This document shows positions 9,112 to 18,289 of a stretch of 64,000 bases of DNA, in pieces. Below the pieces are notes generated by a model. That model searched no databases. It worked only from the letters and a program-made list of their open reading frames with translations, and had not been told where the DNA came from. Source of the stretch: Filomicrobium sp. (GTDB lineage Bacteria > Pseudomonadota > Alphaproteobacteria > Rhizobiales > Hyphomicrobiaceae); assembly GCA_017792465.1 (NCBI GenBank), contig CP051234.1:2946501-3010500 (forward strand). The letters are read 5' to 3'. How positions within the stretch are numbered: position 1 is the first letter of the stretch; each line of letters starts with the position of its first letter. The position numbers and the translations under genes were made by a program.

Positions 9112-11718
9112 ATGGTGCGTTGGGTCTTGGGGGCGGTCGTCGTTATTCTGGGGCTGATTACGATCAGCGCTGCGGTTTTATTCTTTCTTGTTCCCCCGTC
9201 TGCCATTGAACGCCACATTCTCGCATCCGTTGCGCGTGCGACTGATACGGAGATCTCATCAGGCGGACCGCCTGAGATTACCCTATTCCCGCAGATCTCC
9301 ATGAAGTTGCGCAATTTGAGGATGCAGCCGCGGAGTGGGCAGAGGCCGCTGCTTTCCGCGCGGGAAGTCGATGCCGAGATTAGCTGGCTCCCGCTCATCA
9401 CGATGTGGACGGTCAGTGTCGACAAGCTGCATTTTGTAGATCCGGTCGTTGATTTGACGGAACCCGCCGAGGCGCCTTTGGAACGAGCGGAGACGCCGCT
9501 ACGGAAGGCGTCTTACACCGCGCCGGGCTTATCGATCGGTGAGGTCAGCGTTGAAAACGGGTCGGTGCAAGGGCTTCCTGGCGATCTGCGTGTCGATGGT
9601 GTGCGTTCAAAGGTGCAATCGGTCGATTTCGAAAAGCCGCTGCCGGTCGCCTTCAACTTGATCCTCAACGGGCATCCGGTCACCGGGTCTGTGAGGTTCA
9701 AAGATCCAGCCAAACTTAAATCCGGAGAGGCCTTCGCATTCACGTCGAATCTGTCGGGTGAAAACGGGCGCGCGGAATTCGATGGCGTTGCGGACGTCGG
9801 CGGCGACACCATGCTGGATGGCAAAGCCAAGATCGAAACGCCCGATCTGGTTGCGGCCTCGAACTGGCTCGGCCTACCGGTCGAGCAGCGCGAGAAGGTG
9901 CGACCGGCATCGTTTGCCGGTGGCATCAAGATTTCTGACGGAGCGGCTGAAATTTCAGACGCTGCGATCCAGCTCGGTGAGGTCGGCTTCACTCTTGGCG
10001 CGCGATTGAAAACCGATGCCGATCCGCCGTCGGTGCACGACATTACGCTTTCGAACATCGATCCGAACATGTTTGTCGAATTGCCCGAGGGGATCACGGT
10101 CGGCGAGGTTACAGCCAAGATCGATGAGTTTTCGCTTGGCAAGCCATTGAAGTCCGATCTCGAATTCAAGCTCAACGAAGAACCGTTGACGGGGACGGCA
10201 ACGCTTTCCGAAGTCGCGCAACTGACACGACCGGGGCCGGTTCGCCTCAACGCATCGTTTGCGATCCCGGGGGGCAATCTGGAGTTCTTCGGCGATTTCC
10301 CGTCGCCGGCCGAAGGTGGCCCTCTCGAATCCGCAGGGGCGGCGAAGGCGGTTCAAGGCATCTTGAAAGTGAAGACGGCTTCGGCGCGGCGGACGGCGGC
10401 GTGGCTCGGCGTCGAGGTCCCGCAAGGTCAGGGGTTCAATTCGCTAAAGTTCGACGGAGATGTATCGATTGCAGCGGACCGCGTCCGGCTTGCTCAGATG
10501 AAGGCGAAGCTCGACGAAACCGCGGCCAGTGGTGAAGTCGTCGTCGACATGAGCGGGGAGCGCCGTTCGGTGTCCGGCAAGCTTGTCCTCGATAAGCTCG
10601 ACACCGGGCTCTATTTCGGATCGGGATCGGCCGGTAACAAAGCCGCGGGAGGCAGGCAGGTTGCGCAGCTGGAGAGTGTTGCGCCTGCTCCCTACCAGCT
10701 CTTGCTCGACCCCATCAAGCCGTCGCTTGAAGCCTATGTTGCCGGGTCGGCGACGGGCGGACCGTTGAAGAAAGAGCTGCAGCTGGAATCGCGTCTCGCA
10801 TCATCTGGGAGCGTCTGGAGCAAAGACGACCTGGGCCTTGATGCTCTCAAGGGCGGAAAGACCGACGTTGATCTCGACCTTACGGTCGGCGATCTCAGTT
10901 ATGGCTCCTTGGCGTTGGGCAAATCGGTGCTCGGCGCCAAGCTTGCCGGAGATCGGCTTGATCTCGATATCAGGGAGGCAGAGCCGCTTGAAGGGAAGAT
11001 CAGCGGCACGGTGGGGATCGATGCGAGCGGTGACGAACCATCGATTGCGGTTGATTTGAAGGCGCAAGGCGTGCGGGTCGAGAACGTATTGCGGCAGGCC
11101 GAGCAGCGCGACGTCATCAGAGGTGCGTTGACGGGCGATGCCAAACTTTCAGCGTCGGGCAAGAGCCAGGCGGCGCTCATCAGTTCGCTGAGCGGAACGG
11201 CGCATGGCGTGGTCAAGGATGGGGCGGTTGTCGGGTACGACGTCCGGCGGATCGTTCGGCCGTTTGCAAACCGCAGCTACAACCCGAACCACACAACGCC
11301 GTTCGATGCCCTGGAAGGCGATTTCGAGATCGCGAATGGTCTGGCAAAGAACCCGAATATCGCACTCAATGGGCCGGCGATTGTTGTGCGGGCTGACGGG
11401 GAAGTGGACCTCAAGACGCGTGAAATCGCCTATCGCACAAAGCTTTCTCTTGTGCCACCGCCGTCGAACTTCTCTCTACCTTTGAAGATCTTAGGGACGT
11501 GGCGCAACGTCAAAGCGGCGCTCGACTGGGCGCGGCTCGCGACACAATGGACCGGTCCGTCGCCGTTTGATGGGCTTGAATCCGTCAAAAAGCCCAATCT
11601 GGGCGATAAAGAGCTGGAAAGTCTGGTTCTTGAGCTCATTACCAAGTCGGGCGGCAAAGGCGGGATACCACCTCAAGGCGCGGCACTCATGCGCGAACTG
11701 ACGGGAACTGGCCGCTAG
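9112..11718 (+). CDS. AsmA-family inner-membrane-anchored periplasmic protein
   Basis: An 868-residue protein with one N-terminal membrane anchor (WVLGAVVVILGLITISAAVLF split around residues 4-26) and a long beta-rich periplasmic part. The opening IERHILASVARATDTEISSGG and the C-terminal region FDALEGDFEIANGLAKNPNIAL are typical of the AsmA N- and C-terminal domains. Members of this superfamily form bridge-like structures implicated in phospholipid transport to the outer membrane. It lies between murA and the DUF2948 gene in a cell-envelope neighbourhood. Substrate not inferable from sequence alone. Confidence 0.85.
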   Translation: MVRWVLGAVVVILGLITISAAVLFFLVPPSAIERHILASVARATDTEISSGGPPEITLFPQISMKLRNLRMQPRSGQRPLLSAREVDAEISWLPLITMWTVSVDKLHFVDPVVDLTEPAEAPLERAETPLRKASYTAPGLSIGEVSVENGSVQGLPGDLRVDGVRSKVQSVDFEKPLPVAFNLILNGHPVTGSVRFKDPAKLKSGEAFAFTSNLSGENGRAEFDGVADVGGDTMLDGKAKIETPDLVAASNWLGLPVEQREKVRPASFAGGIKISDGAAEISDAAIQLGEVGFTLGARLKTDADPPSVHDITLSNIDPNMFVELPEGITVGEVTAKIDEFSLGKPLKSDLEFKLNEEPLTGTATLSEVAQLTRPGPVRLNASFAIPGGNLEFFGDFPSPAEGGPLESAGAAKAVQGILKVKTASARRTAAWLGVEVPQGQGFNSLKFDGDVSIAADRVRLAQMKAKLDETAASGEVVVDMSGERRSVSGKLVLDKLDTGLYFGSGSAGNKAAGGRQVAQLESVAPAPYQLLLDPIKPSLEAYVAGSATGGPLKKELQLESRLASSGSVWSKDDLGLDALKGGKTDVDLDLTVGDLSYGSLALGKSVLGAKLAGDRLDLDIREAEPLEGKISGTVGIDASGDEPSIAVDLKAQGVRVENVLRQAEQRDVIRGALTGDAKLSASGKSQAALISSLSGTAHGVVKDGAVVGYDVRRIVRPFANRSYNPNHTTPFDALEGDFEIANGLAKNPNIALNGPAIVVRADGEVDLKTREIAYRTKLSLVPPPSNFSLPLKILGTWRNVKAALDWARLATQWTGPSPFDGLESVKKPNLGDKELESLVLELITKSGGKGGIPPQGAALMRELTGTGR

Positions 11719-11864
11719 ACGAATTCGTCAGGTTTTTTGGTTAAGCCAATTCGGTCGCGGGGGCGACAGGTTGCCTTCCCCTGCGGCCCCCGGTATCAAG
11801 CGTGGACGCCTGCCCGTTCTCAGGCGGAGCCGGAAACTCGTGACACTTTAGGCTATTGATCCAG

Positions 11865-12308
11865 ATGTCGGAATTGAAGCTGCTCGCGCTTGACGTTGAA
11901 GACCTGCAAGTCGTTTCCGCGCACCTGCAGGATGCCGTCGGGCGGGTTGGCGATATCGTTTTTGATGGGCCCGCGCGGCGCCTCGTCATGGTTCTCAATC
12001 GTTTCGATTGGGATGGCGCCGAGGGCGAGCGCAAGAAGCGCGGCTTTGAGCGGCGTCAATGCGGGTTGCGGTTCGACAAGGTCAAGTCTGTGCGCAGTAT
12101 GGGGCTCGACCGTTCGAAGCCTGGAGAGGTTGTCAGCTTGCTCGCGATTGGCTTCGAAGAGCGCGAGGCGCCTTCGGGTATGGTGACGCTATTTTTCTCA
12201 GGCGGGCCGCAGATGGCTATCGATGTCGAATGCATCGAAGCGGAGCTGCGCGATCTGGGTGCGGCGTGGAAGACTGATAGCAAGCCTGAGCATCCAGACG
12301 GCGGCTGA
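11865..12308 (+). CDS. DUF2948 family protein
   Basis: A 147-residue conserved protein of unknown function, found mainly in Alphaproteobacteria and usually encoded between murA and hisD, as here. Recognisable features are LKLLALDVEDLQVVSAHLQDAVGRVGD split across residues 4-30, RFDWDG, and the C-terminal MAIDVECIEAELRDLG. A TTG lies nine bases upstream, but the ATG at 11865 (MSELKLLAL) is the family-typical start. No catalytic motif or membrane segment is visible. Confidence 0.85.
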   Translation: MSELKLLALDVEDLQVVSAHLQDAVGRVGDIVFDGPARRLVMVLNRFDWDGAEGERKKRGFERRQCGLRFDKVKSVRSMGLDRSKPGEVVSLLAIGFEEREAPSGMVTLFFSGGPQMAIDVECIEAELRDLGAAWKTDSKPEHPDGG

Positions 12309-12409
12309 GCCGGTGGACGGAAATTTGATTGCCCCGGTTTATGGCGACGACTGCCGGCGGGGTCGTGCTCCTTGGTTTCAGGGGGCTTGGACATGGAGCA
12401 GAATGAGAG

Positions 12410-13714
12410 ATGGTGAACCGGCTCAACAGCGCTGATGCAAATTTCGCGGACGGCTTCGCTGAAATGCTGGCGCAGAAGCGCGAGGTTTCCGAAGAGGTCG
12501 ATGGGATCGTTGCCGACATCGTCAAGGATGTTCGTTTGCGGGGCGATGCGGCGCTGATCGACTTGTCGAAGAAATTCGATGCGGTCGATTTGGCCGAGAA
12601 GGGGATCGCCATTACCGGAGACGAGGTCGCGGAGGCGATCGGCGAGGTGAAGTCGAAATCTCCCGAAGCGCTTGAGGCGCTGGAGTTCGCGCGCGACAGG
12701 ATCATGGCCCACCATCAGCGGCAAAAGCCTGCCTCCGGTCGGTATCGCGATGCGGCCGGGGTGGAACTCGGCGAACGCTGGACGCCGGTCGATTCAGCAG
12801 GGCTCTACGTCCCGGGTGGTACGGCGTCTTATCCCAGCTCGGTTCTGATGAACGGGATCCCGGCGAAGGTGGCGGGCGTTTCGCGGATCGTGATGGTCGT
12901 CCCGACGCCGCGGGGCGAGCTCAACCCGCTGGTGCTTGTTGCCGGCAGCATGGTCGCCGATGAGATCTATCGGGTGGGCGGTGCGCAGGCCGTTGCCGCG
13001 CTTGCTTACGGCACCGAGACGATTGCTCCGGTGGCGACCATTGTCGGTCCCGGCAACGCGTTCGTGGCGGCGGCCAAGCGGCAGGTCTATGGAGCGGTCG
13101 GCATCGATTCCATCGCCGGGCCATCTGAAGTTCTGGTGATTGCCGACAAGCACAATGATCCCGAATGGATCGCGACCGATCTGTTGGCGCAGGCCGAACA
13201 CGATACGGCGGCGCAGTCGATCCTTATGACGGATGACGCGGACTTTGCCGATGCGGTCGAAGCTGCAGTCGAGCGGCAACTGGCCGAACTGCCGCGGAGC
13301 GCGATTGCGACGCCGAGCTGGCGCGACAATGGTGCGATCGTTGTTCTTGGGTCGCTTGATGAAGCGCCGCCGCTTGCAGATCGCGTCGCCGCCGAGCACC
13401 TCGAGATCGCAACCCAGAACGCTGAAGAGCTTGTTGCCCGTATCAACAATGCCGGCGCGATCTTTATCGGTTCCTATACGCCGGAGGTGATCGGCGACTA
13501 TGTCGCGGGCACCAACCACGTTTTGCCGACGGCGCGTTCGGCGAAGTTTTCGTCGGGGCTTGGGGTTCTCGATTTCATGAAGCGCACGTCGATCCTGAAG
13601 CTTGACCCTCAGTCGCTTGCCGCTCTTGGACCTGCGGCAATGACGCTGGCGCGCTCCGAAGGACTTGAAGGACATCGCCGTTCGGTTGAAGTCCGCCTGA
13701 AAACGACCGGGTGA
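12410..13714 (+). CDS. hisD: Histidinol dehydrogenase
   Basis: Catalyses the last two steps of histidine synthesis: NAD-dependent oxidation of histidinol to histidine. At 434 residues it has the normal length. The zinc-ligand segment LLAQAEHDTAAQS and the catalytic Glu-His pair in AAEHLEIATQNAEEL are present, as are GPGNAFVAAAKRQVYG and the GPSEVLVIAD segment. It is followed by UPF0262 with only eight bases between stop and ATG, so co-transcription is likely. No other his genes are in the window. Confidence 0.96.
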   Translation: MVNRLNSADANFADGFAEMLAQKREVSEEVDGIVADIVKDVRLRGDAALIDLSKKFDAVDLAEKGIAITGDEVAEAIGEVKSKSPEALEALEFARDRIMAHHQRQKPASGRYRDAAGVELGERWTPVDSAGLYVPGGTASYPSSVLMNGIPAKVAGVSRIVMVVPTPRGELNPLVLVAGSMVADEIYRVGGAQAVAALAYGTETIAPVATIVGPGNAFVAAAKRQVYGAVGIDSIAGPSEVLVIADKHNDPEWIATDLLAQAEHDTAAQSILMTDDADFADAVEAAVERQLAELPRSAIATPSWRDNGAIVVLGSLDEAPPLADRVAAEHLEIATQNAEELVARINNAGAIFIGSYTPEVIGDYVAGTNHVLPTARSAKFSSGLGVLDFMKRTSILKLDPQSLAALGPAAMTLARSEGLEGHRRSVEVRLKTTG

Positions 13715-13722
13715 TACACATC

Positions 13723-14217
13723 ATGTCGGAATTCGCTCCGCAGCCAAATTCGCGCTCTCGTCTTTTCGAGATCAACCTCGATCAGGAAACGATTGCCAGC
13801 AAAAAACCGCATATCGATCACGAGCGCGAAGTCGCGATCTTCGACATTCTTGAATCGAACGAGTTCAAGCTGGCCGATATCGATGAGGGCCCTTACCGGC
13901 TTGATCTTTCGATTGCGGACGATCGTCTTGTGATGAAGATCTTCAACGAACCTGGCGTGGAGGTGGGGACCCATAACCTGTCGCTGCAGCCGTTCAAGAA
14001 GATCATCAAGGACTACTTCCTCGTTTGCGACAGCTACTACGAAGCGATCCGCTCGGCGCCGGCCTCGAAAATCCAGGCGATTGATATCGGCCGCCGGGGA
14101 TTGCACGACGAAGGAAGTAAGCTGCTGGTCGAACGGCTGGATGGCAAAATCGAAGTCGACTTCGATACTGCCCGCCGGCTGTTTACGCTGATCTGCGCCC
14201 TGCATTGGAAGGGATAA
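13723..14217 (+). CDS. UPF0262 family protein
   Basis: A 164-residue protein of the UPF0262 family, a conserved alphaproteobacterial protein of unknown function that habitually follows hisD. Typical segments are IDHEREVAIFDI, YRLDLSIADDRL, HNLSLQPFKKIIKDYF and AIDIGRRGLHDEG. A GTG at 13711 overlapping the hisD stop is possible, but the ATG at 13723 (MSEFAPQ) fits better. It is five bases upstream of the phosphatase gene. Confidence 0.88.
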   Translation: MSEFAPQPNSRSRLFEINLDQETIASKKPHIDHEREVAIFDILESNEFKLADIDEGPYRLDLSIADDRLVMKIFNEPGVEVGTHNLSLQPFKKIIKDYFLVCDSYYEAIRSAPASKIQAIDIGRRGLHDEGSKLLVERLDGKIEVDFDTARRLFTLICALHWKG

Positions 14218-14221
14218 AACC

Positions 14222-14689
14222 GTGCCGCTGGCAGGGCCGAACATCGCTCCAAAGCGGAATATTCTTTTCGCGTGCAGCCTCAATGCTGTGCGCTCGCCGA
14301 TGGCCGAGGGGATTTTGCGGCATCTGGTCGGGAGCCGCCTGAGCGTGCAGTCGGCCGGGGTGCGGGCGGGCGATGTCGATCACTATGCTGCCGACGTTCT
14401 GGCGGAAATCGGCATCGATATCTCGAAACACTGTCCGGCCGAGCTTTCGTCGCTCGAAGACGCGCCCATCGATCTCATCATCTCGTTATCGCCAGAAGCG
14501 CATCACAAGGCTCTCGAGATGACGCGCACGGCACCGATCGATGTCGAGTACTGGCCGACCCTTGATGCGACTGCGCTGCCTGATGATGCCAACGATGAAC
14601 AGATCAGGGAAAGCTACCGCAAGGTTCGCGATCAGCTGTTTCGGAGGATCAAGATGCGCTTTGCGGTTTCGGGTGGGCCGTCTGTCTGA
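14222..14689 (+). CDS. Low-molecular-weight phosphotyrosine phosphatase-like protein
   Basis: A 155-residue member of the low-molecular-weight phosphatase/arsenate reductase fold. The P-loop is FACSLNAVRSPMAE, giving the C-x5-R nucleophile motif near residue 18. The usual Asp-Pro catalytic loop near the C-terminus is replaced by YWPTLDATALPDD, so the general acid is not obvious and activity is uncertain. The start is a GTG directly after the UPF0262 stop, which indicates translational coupling in the hisD operon. Confidence 0.82.
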   Translation: MPLAGPNIAPKRNILFACSLNAVRSPMAEGILRHLVGSRLSVQSAGVRAGDVDHYAADVLAEIGIDISKHCPAELSSLEDAPIDLIISLSPEAHHKALEMTRTAPIDVEYWPTLDATALPDDANDEQIRESYRKVRDQLFRRIKMRFAVSGGPSV

Positions 14690-14882
14690 GTGCGCCCCGG
14701 CGCTGTCCCGCAGCTCCGTTCAAATCAGCGATACCATCGAGGACACGGCGCGCGGCGGCAAGCTTGAACGTGGCGGTGATCTGCTCGAAGAGCTGAGCAC
14801 GGTTCTTGACGCGACGCTTGAAGCGTTGTCGAAACCCTCAGAAGCCGCTCCGAGTGCGCAGGCTATCAAGGCTGCGGGATAA
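14673..14882 (+). CDS. Possible small protein overlapping the phosphatase 3' end
   Basis: A 69-residue frame from a GTG at 14673, overlapping the phosphatase stop by 17 bases. The part beyond the overlap (DTIEDTARGGKLERGGDLLE and onwards) reads as a soluble amphipathic helix and the frame closes before the convergent kinase gene. There is no recognisable family and no strong ribosome site. It may instead be untranslated 3' sequence. Confidence 0.3.
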   Translation: MGRLSECAPALSRSSVQISDTIEDTARGGKLERGGDLLEELSTVLDATLEALSKPSEAAPSAQAIKAAG

Positions 14883-14974
14883 CGACAGGCGCGTTTCCGG
14901 CTCCTGCCGGCGGATCTTTCATAGAGTTTGGTGACTGGCGTTGGCGCCAATTGATGACCGACGGCCGCAGCGCT

Positions 14975-16552
14975 TCAAGGCTTCGCCGAGCGGTCCGGAA
15001 TCGTCAAGCGGAACGCGGCACCTTCATCACAATCGAGGACTTCGATCATACCGCCATGGGTTGCGAGAAGCTCCTGGGCGATGGCCAGACCTAGGCCGGA
15101 CCCGCCTTTGCGCTGTGCGGTCTGGAATGCTTCAAACATTCGCTCGCGTACCTTGGCTGGAATGCCCGGCCCGTTGTCGTGAACTTCTATTGTCACAACG
15201 CGTGTATCGCGCTGGGCGACGATGCGGATTTCACCGTTCGGGCAGCCGTCGGTTTTTTGAGATTCGATGGCCTGCAAGGCGTTGCGCGCAAGGTTCGAGA
15301 GAATGCGGTAGAGGTGATCGCGGTCGGCATCGACTGTCAGGTTGTCGTCGAAATCCGGAACCCAGGTGATTTGTCCGCAGCGTGGCAGACCCAGACCGTC
15401 GCCGACTTCATCGATGAGAGGTCTGAGCTTAAACAGCTCGCGGCGCGGCGGCGCTTCTTCGGCGCGACCGAACTTCAAAGTGTCGTTGCAGAAATTGATG
15501 GCACGGTCGAGGGAGGCGATCAGTTTGGGGGCGAAGCGCTGGACGGTCGGATCGCTGAGCGAGGCGAGCCTGTCGGATAGGATCTGGGCGCTCGCCAACA
15601 TGTTGCGCAGATCGTGGTTGATCTTGCTAACGGCGAGCCCGAGCTGGGCCAGACGGTTCTTTTGCAGGAGAAGTTGCAAGAGCTGGCGCTGCATTGATGC
15701 AAGCTCGCGTTCGGCGATGCCGATTTCATCGGCGCGGGCAGATGTCTCGATGATGCGTTCAGGCTCGGGCTTCTGGGCGAAGTCCAACATGTTATTGGTG
15801 ATGCGCATCATCGGCTGAACGAGCAATCTCGACAAAGCCAGATAAACGAGGGCGGCGGTGAACGCGGAGATGATGATCGAGAGGAAGAGAATGTTGCGTC
15901 CATAGCGGCGCAAGGCTTCGCGCAGCGGCGTTTCGGGAATGACGATTTCGATGAAGTCTTTGTCGTGCCCATCGAGCGGACCGACAACGCGCAGCAGGCG
16001 GCTGTCTGTCCGAACGAGTGCCGTCAGGGCCTCTCCGATCAAATCACCACGGTAGGCGATTTCGTCGAGCAGGGAACGGTCGGGGACTGGGCGCAGATCG
16101 ACGAAGGCATCGACCTGGACCGGTTCGGTGGGCGAAAGGACGATCCTTCTGCGGCCGTCGCGGCGGACGGCGACGGCTTTCACCGCGGCCGTGCGAAGGA
16201 GTTCGTCGTTCAGCATCTTGGGAATAGCGCCGCCGGGTGCGGATTCTGCTGCAAGTGCCGCCAAATGGGCCGACGTCAGCCGGTCGGTTAGCCAGTTGAG
16301 GCGGTGGTTTGCAACGGAAGGAACGAAGATCAAGATTTCGGCGAGCATGACGAACGCCATCGTCAGCACGAGAAGCTTGAATGGCAGTCGCAGTTGCTGC
16401 CAGGTCGAGATGTTTCCGGCCTGATTGGTGCGGCTGAAACCGGGGAGGCGAAAGCGACGGATCAGCTTGCTGACGGCCGAGTTGCTGTTATCGGCTGCCT
16501 GAGTGGCCTTTTGTTCCTGCCTTTCGACAAGCTGGTCGATTCTCTGGTCCAT
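14975..16552 (-). CDS. Sensor histidine kinase, transmembrane
   Basis: A 525-residue sensor kinase. Membrane helices at about 57-80 and 220-240 bracket a periplasmic domain of about 140 residues. After a HAMP-like linker and coiled coil (270-305) comes the dimerisation/phosphoacceptor helix LAVSKINHDLRNMLASAQ with the phosphorylatable His at 313. The ATPase domain follows with N-box NLARNALQAI, G1 DNGPGIP and G2 GGSGLGLAIA. The HDLRN form of the H-box is typical of NtrB/DctB-like kinases. No response regulator gene adjoins it, so it is an orphan kinase whose partner is elsewhere. The ligand is unknown. Confidence 0.88.
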   Translation of the reverse strand: MDQRIDQLVERQEQKATQAADNSNSAVSKLIRRFRLPGFSRTNQAGNISTWQQLRLPFKLLVLTMAFVMLAEILIFVPSVANHRLNWLTDRLTSAHLAALAAESAPGGAIPKMLNDELLRTAAVKAVAVRRDGRRRIVLSPTEPVQVDAFVDLRPVPDRSLLDEIAYRGDLIGEALTALVRTDSRLLRVVGPLDGHDKDFIEIVIPETPLREALRRYGRNILFLSIIISAFTAALVYLALSRLLVQPMMRITNNMLDFAQKPEPERIIETSARADEIGIAERELASMQRQLLQLLLQKNRLAQLGLAVSKINHDLRNMLASAQILSDRLASLSDPTVQRFAPKLIASLDRAINFCNDTLKFGRAEEAPPRRELFKLRPLIDEVGDGLGLPRCGQITWVPDFDDNLTVDADRDHLYRILSNLARNALQAIESQKTDGCPNGEIRIVAQRDTRVVTIEVHDNGPGIPAKVRERMFEAFQTAQRKGGSGLGLAIAQELLATHGGMIEVLDCDEGAAFRLTIPDRSAKP

Positions 16553-16735
16553 TTGCGGAGTGGTTCGGTCAGTCAGGAGGGGCCATATGGCCGTTGCTTG
16601 ATGCCAGCGCCGTCAGTTCCTATTCGCACATGTAGATATTATATCGCGAAAAACCACCTCGTGCATCGCCGGGTGTTGGCCTCAGGCCTGTTGCCGGTTG
16701 CCTTGCAGCGCCGGAGGCCGCTCGGATCCCGACGA

Positions 16736-18289
16736 TTAACCAAGTTTGGCAAGCCAGCTAATCGCTTTGCGGATGAGAGGGCTCGAAGTCGCGCCGGTGT
16801 AGAACTTGTAGGCTGCGCGCTTGTTTATCTCCGAAAGCGTCGGGTATGGCGAGATCCATTCCGTCATCGCCTTAACCTTCAATTTCTGGGAAATCGCCAG
16901 GTTCCACATTCCGATCAGTTCTCCGGCATGTTCGCCAACGATCGTGGCGCCGAGGATGCGCCCCTTCTTGTCGGCAATGACTTTGACGTGGCCCGTTGTA
17001 GCGCGTTCGGCCTGGGCGCGGTCGTTTTCGTGGTAGGGCCAGCGCAGAACCGAAATCTTTCCGTGCTGCTCGATGGCCTGGTCTTCGCTCAATCCGACGT
17101 GGGCCAGTTCGGGGTCGGTGAAGGTCACCCAAGGGATGATCTTCTCGTCGACTTTGGCGGGGATGCGGAAGAGCGCCCGCCGGATGACGATCCCGGCGTG
17201 GTAATTGGCAACGTGGGTGAACTGCAGCCCGCCGATGACGTCGCCAATGGCGAAAACGCTCTTGTTTGTTGTTTGCAATCCGTCACTGACTTTGATGCCG
17301 CGCTTGTCGAACTTGATGCCGGCGGCTTCGAGCCCGAGATCGCCGACGTTTGGTTTGCGTCCGGCGGCGATCAGAATGTGGCTGCCTTCGACGGTCGCTT
17401 GCTTGTCACCGGACTTGGTGTGAACGGTGATATTGCCGGAAGCGCCTTCGACCTTTGTGACGAGCGTGCCTTCGCCGATTTCAATTCCTTCGGCACGCAA
17501 CTGCTCCAGGACGATGCGGGTCATTTCCGGATCGTCTTTGCCAAGCGCCTTCGCACCTTCCAGCACCGTCACCTTGGCGCCAAGACGGCGATGGGCTTGC
17601 GCCATTTCCATGCCGATCGGGCCGCCCCCGACGATGATGAGGTGGTCGATCTTGTCCTTGTTGTCGAAGATCGTTTCGTTGGTGAAGTAGGAGGTGTTGT
17701 CGAGCCCGGAAATCGGCGGGACGAGCGGAGCCGATCCGGTTGCGATGACGAAGCGGCGCGCCTTGATGCGGCGTTCCCCGGCTTCGATAGTTGATTTGTC
17801 GACAAAGCGCGCGGCCGCTTGGATAACCTGGACGCCCAAGCCGGTGAAGCGCTCGACGGAATCATTGGGTTCGATGGCGGCGATCACGCTGTGCACGTGG
17901 TCGTGCACGGCTTTGTAGTTGATCGACGGATCGTGCGAGGCGATGCCAAATGGGTCGGACGTGCGCATCAGGTGGGCGCGCTTGCCGGCGGCGATCAGGG
18001 CTTTGGATGGGACGCAGCCGTAGTTGAGGCAGTCGCCGCCCATCTTGTGTTTTTCGATGAGGACGACACGGACGCCGAAGGCCGCCGCAGCCGCCGCGAC
18101 CGACAGGCCTCCGGAGCCGGCGCCGATCACGCAGATGTCGCACGTGATGGTTTCGTCTCTCGAACCGCCGGAGGAGCCGAAGCTTGTTCCGCCCGAACCT
18201 GTGGCACTCGTACCTGACGATGAGCCGGTGACGCCACTCGTCCCATCGACCTTGGTGAAAACGTTGGCGGCCTTGTTATGCGGCTGCAT
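16736..18289 (-). CDS. FAD/NAD(P)-dependent disulfide oxidoreductase (dihydrolipoamide dehydrogenase/mercuric reductase-like)
   Basis: A 517-residue flavoprotein of the class I pyridine-nucleotide-disulfide oxidoreductases. The FAD-binding GAGSGGLSVA, redox-active pair GGDCLNYGCVPSK, NAD-binding IVVGGGPIGME-like segment (LIIVGGGPIGMEMA) and the C-terminal dimerisation domain are complete. It lacks the N-terminal HMA domain of MerA and the C-terminal dihydrolipoyl HPYPTLSE form is read as SPYPTLSEI, so the substrate is open. The first ~45 residues are a Ser/Gly/Thr-rich linker unlike any Lpd. Its start overlaps the end of the TVP38 gene by 14 bases. Confidence 0.85.
   Translation of the reverse strand: MQPHNKAANVFTKVDGTSGVTGSSSGTSATGSGGTSFGSSGGSRDETITCDICVIGAGSGGLSVAAAAAAFGVRVVLIEKHKMGGDCLNYGCVPSKALIAAGKRAHLMRTSDPFGIASHDPSINYKAVHDHVHSVIAAIEPNDSVERFTGLGVQVIQAAARFVDKSTIEAGERRIKARRFVIATGSAPLVPPISGLDNTSYFTNETIFDNKDKIDHLIIVGGGPIGMEMAQAHRRLGAKVTVLEGAKALGKDDPEMTRIVLEQLRAEGIEIGEGTLVTKVEGASGNITVHTKSGDKQATVEGSHILIAAGRKPNVGDLGLEAAGIKFDKRGIKVSDGLQTTNKSVFAIGDVIGGLQFTHVANYHAGIVIRRALFRIPAKVDEKIIPWVTFTDPELAHVGLSEDQAIEQHGKISVLRWPYHENDRAQAERATTGHVKVIADKKGRILGATIVGEHAGELIGMWNLAISQKLKVKAMTEWISPYPTLSEINKRAAYKFYTGATSSPLIRKAISWLAKLG

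Noticed and set aside
16304-17794. A 496-codon plus-strand frame across the kinase start and the flavoprotein
   Set aside because: It is antisense to two well-supported genes and shows no domain.
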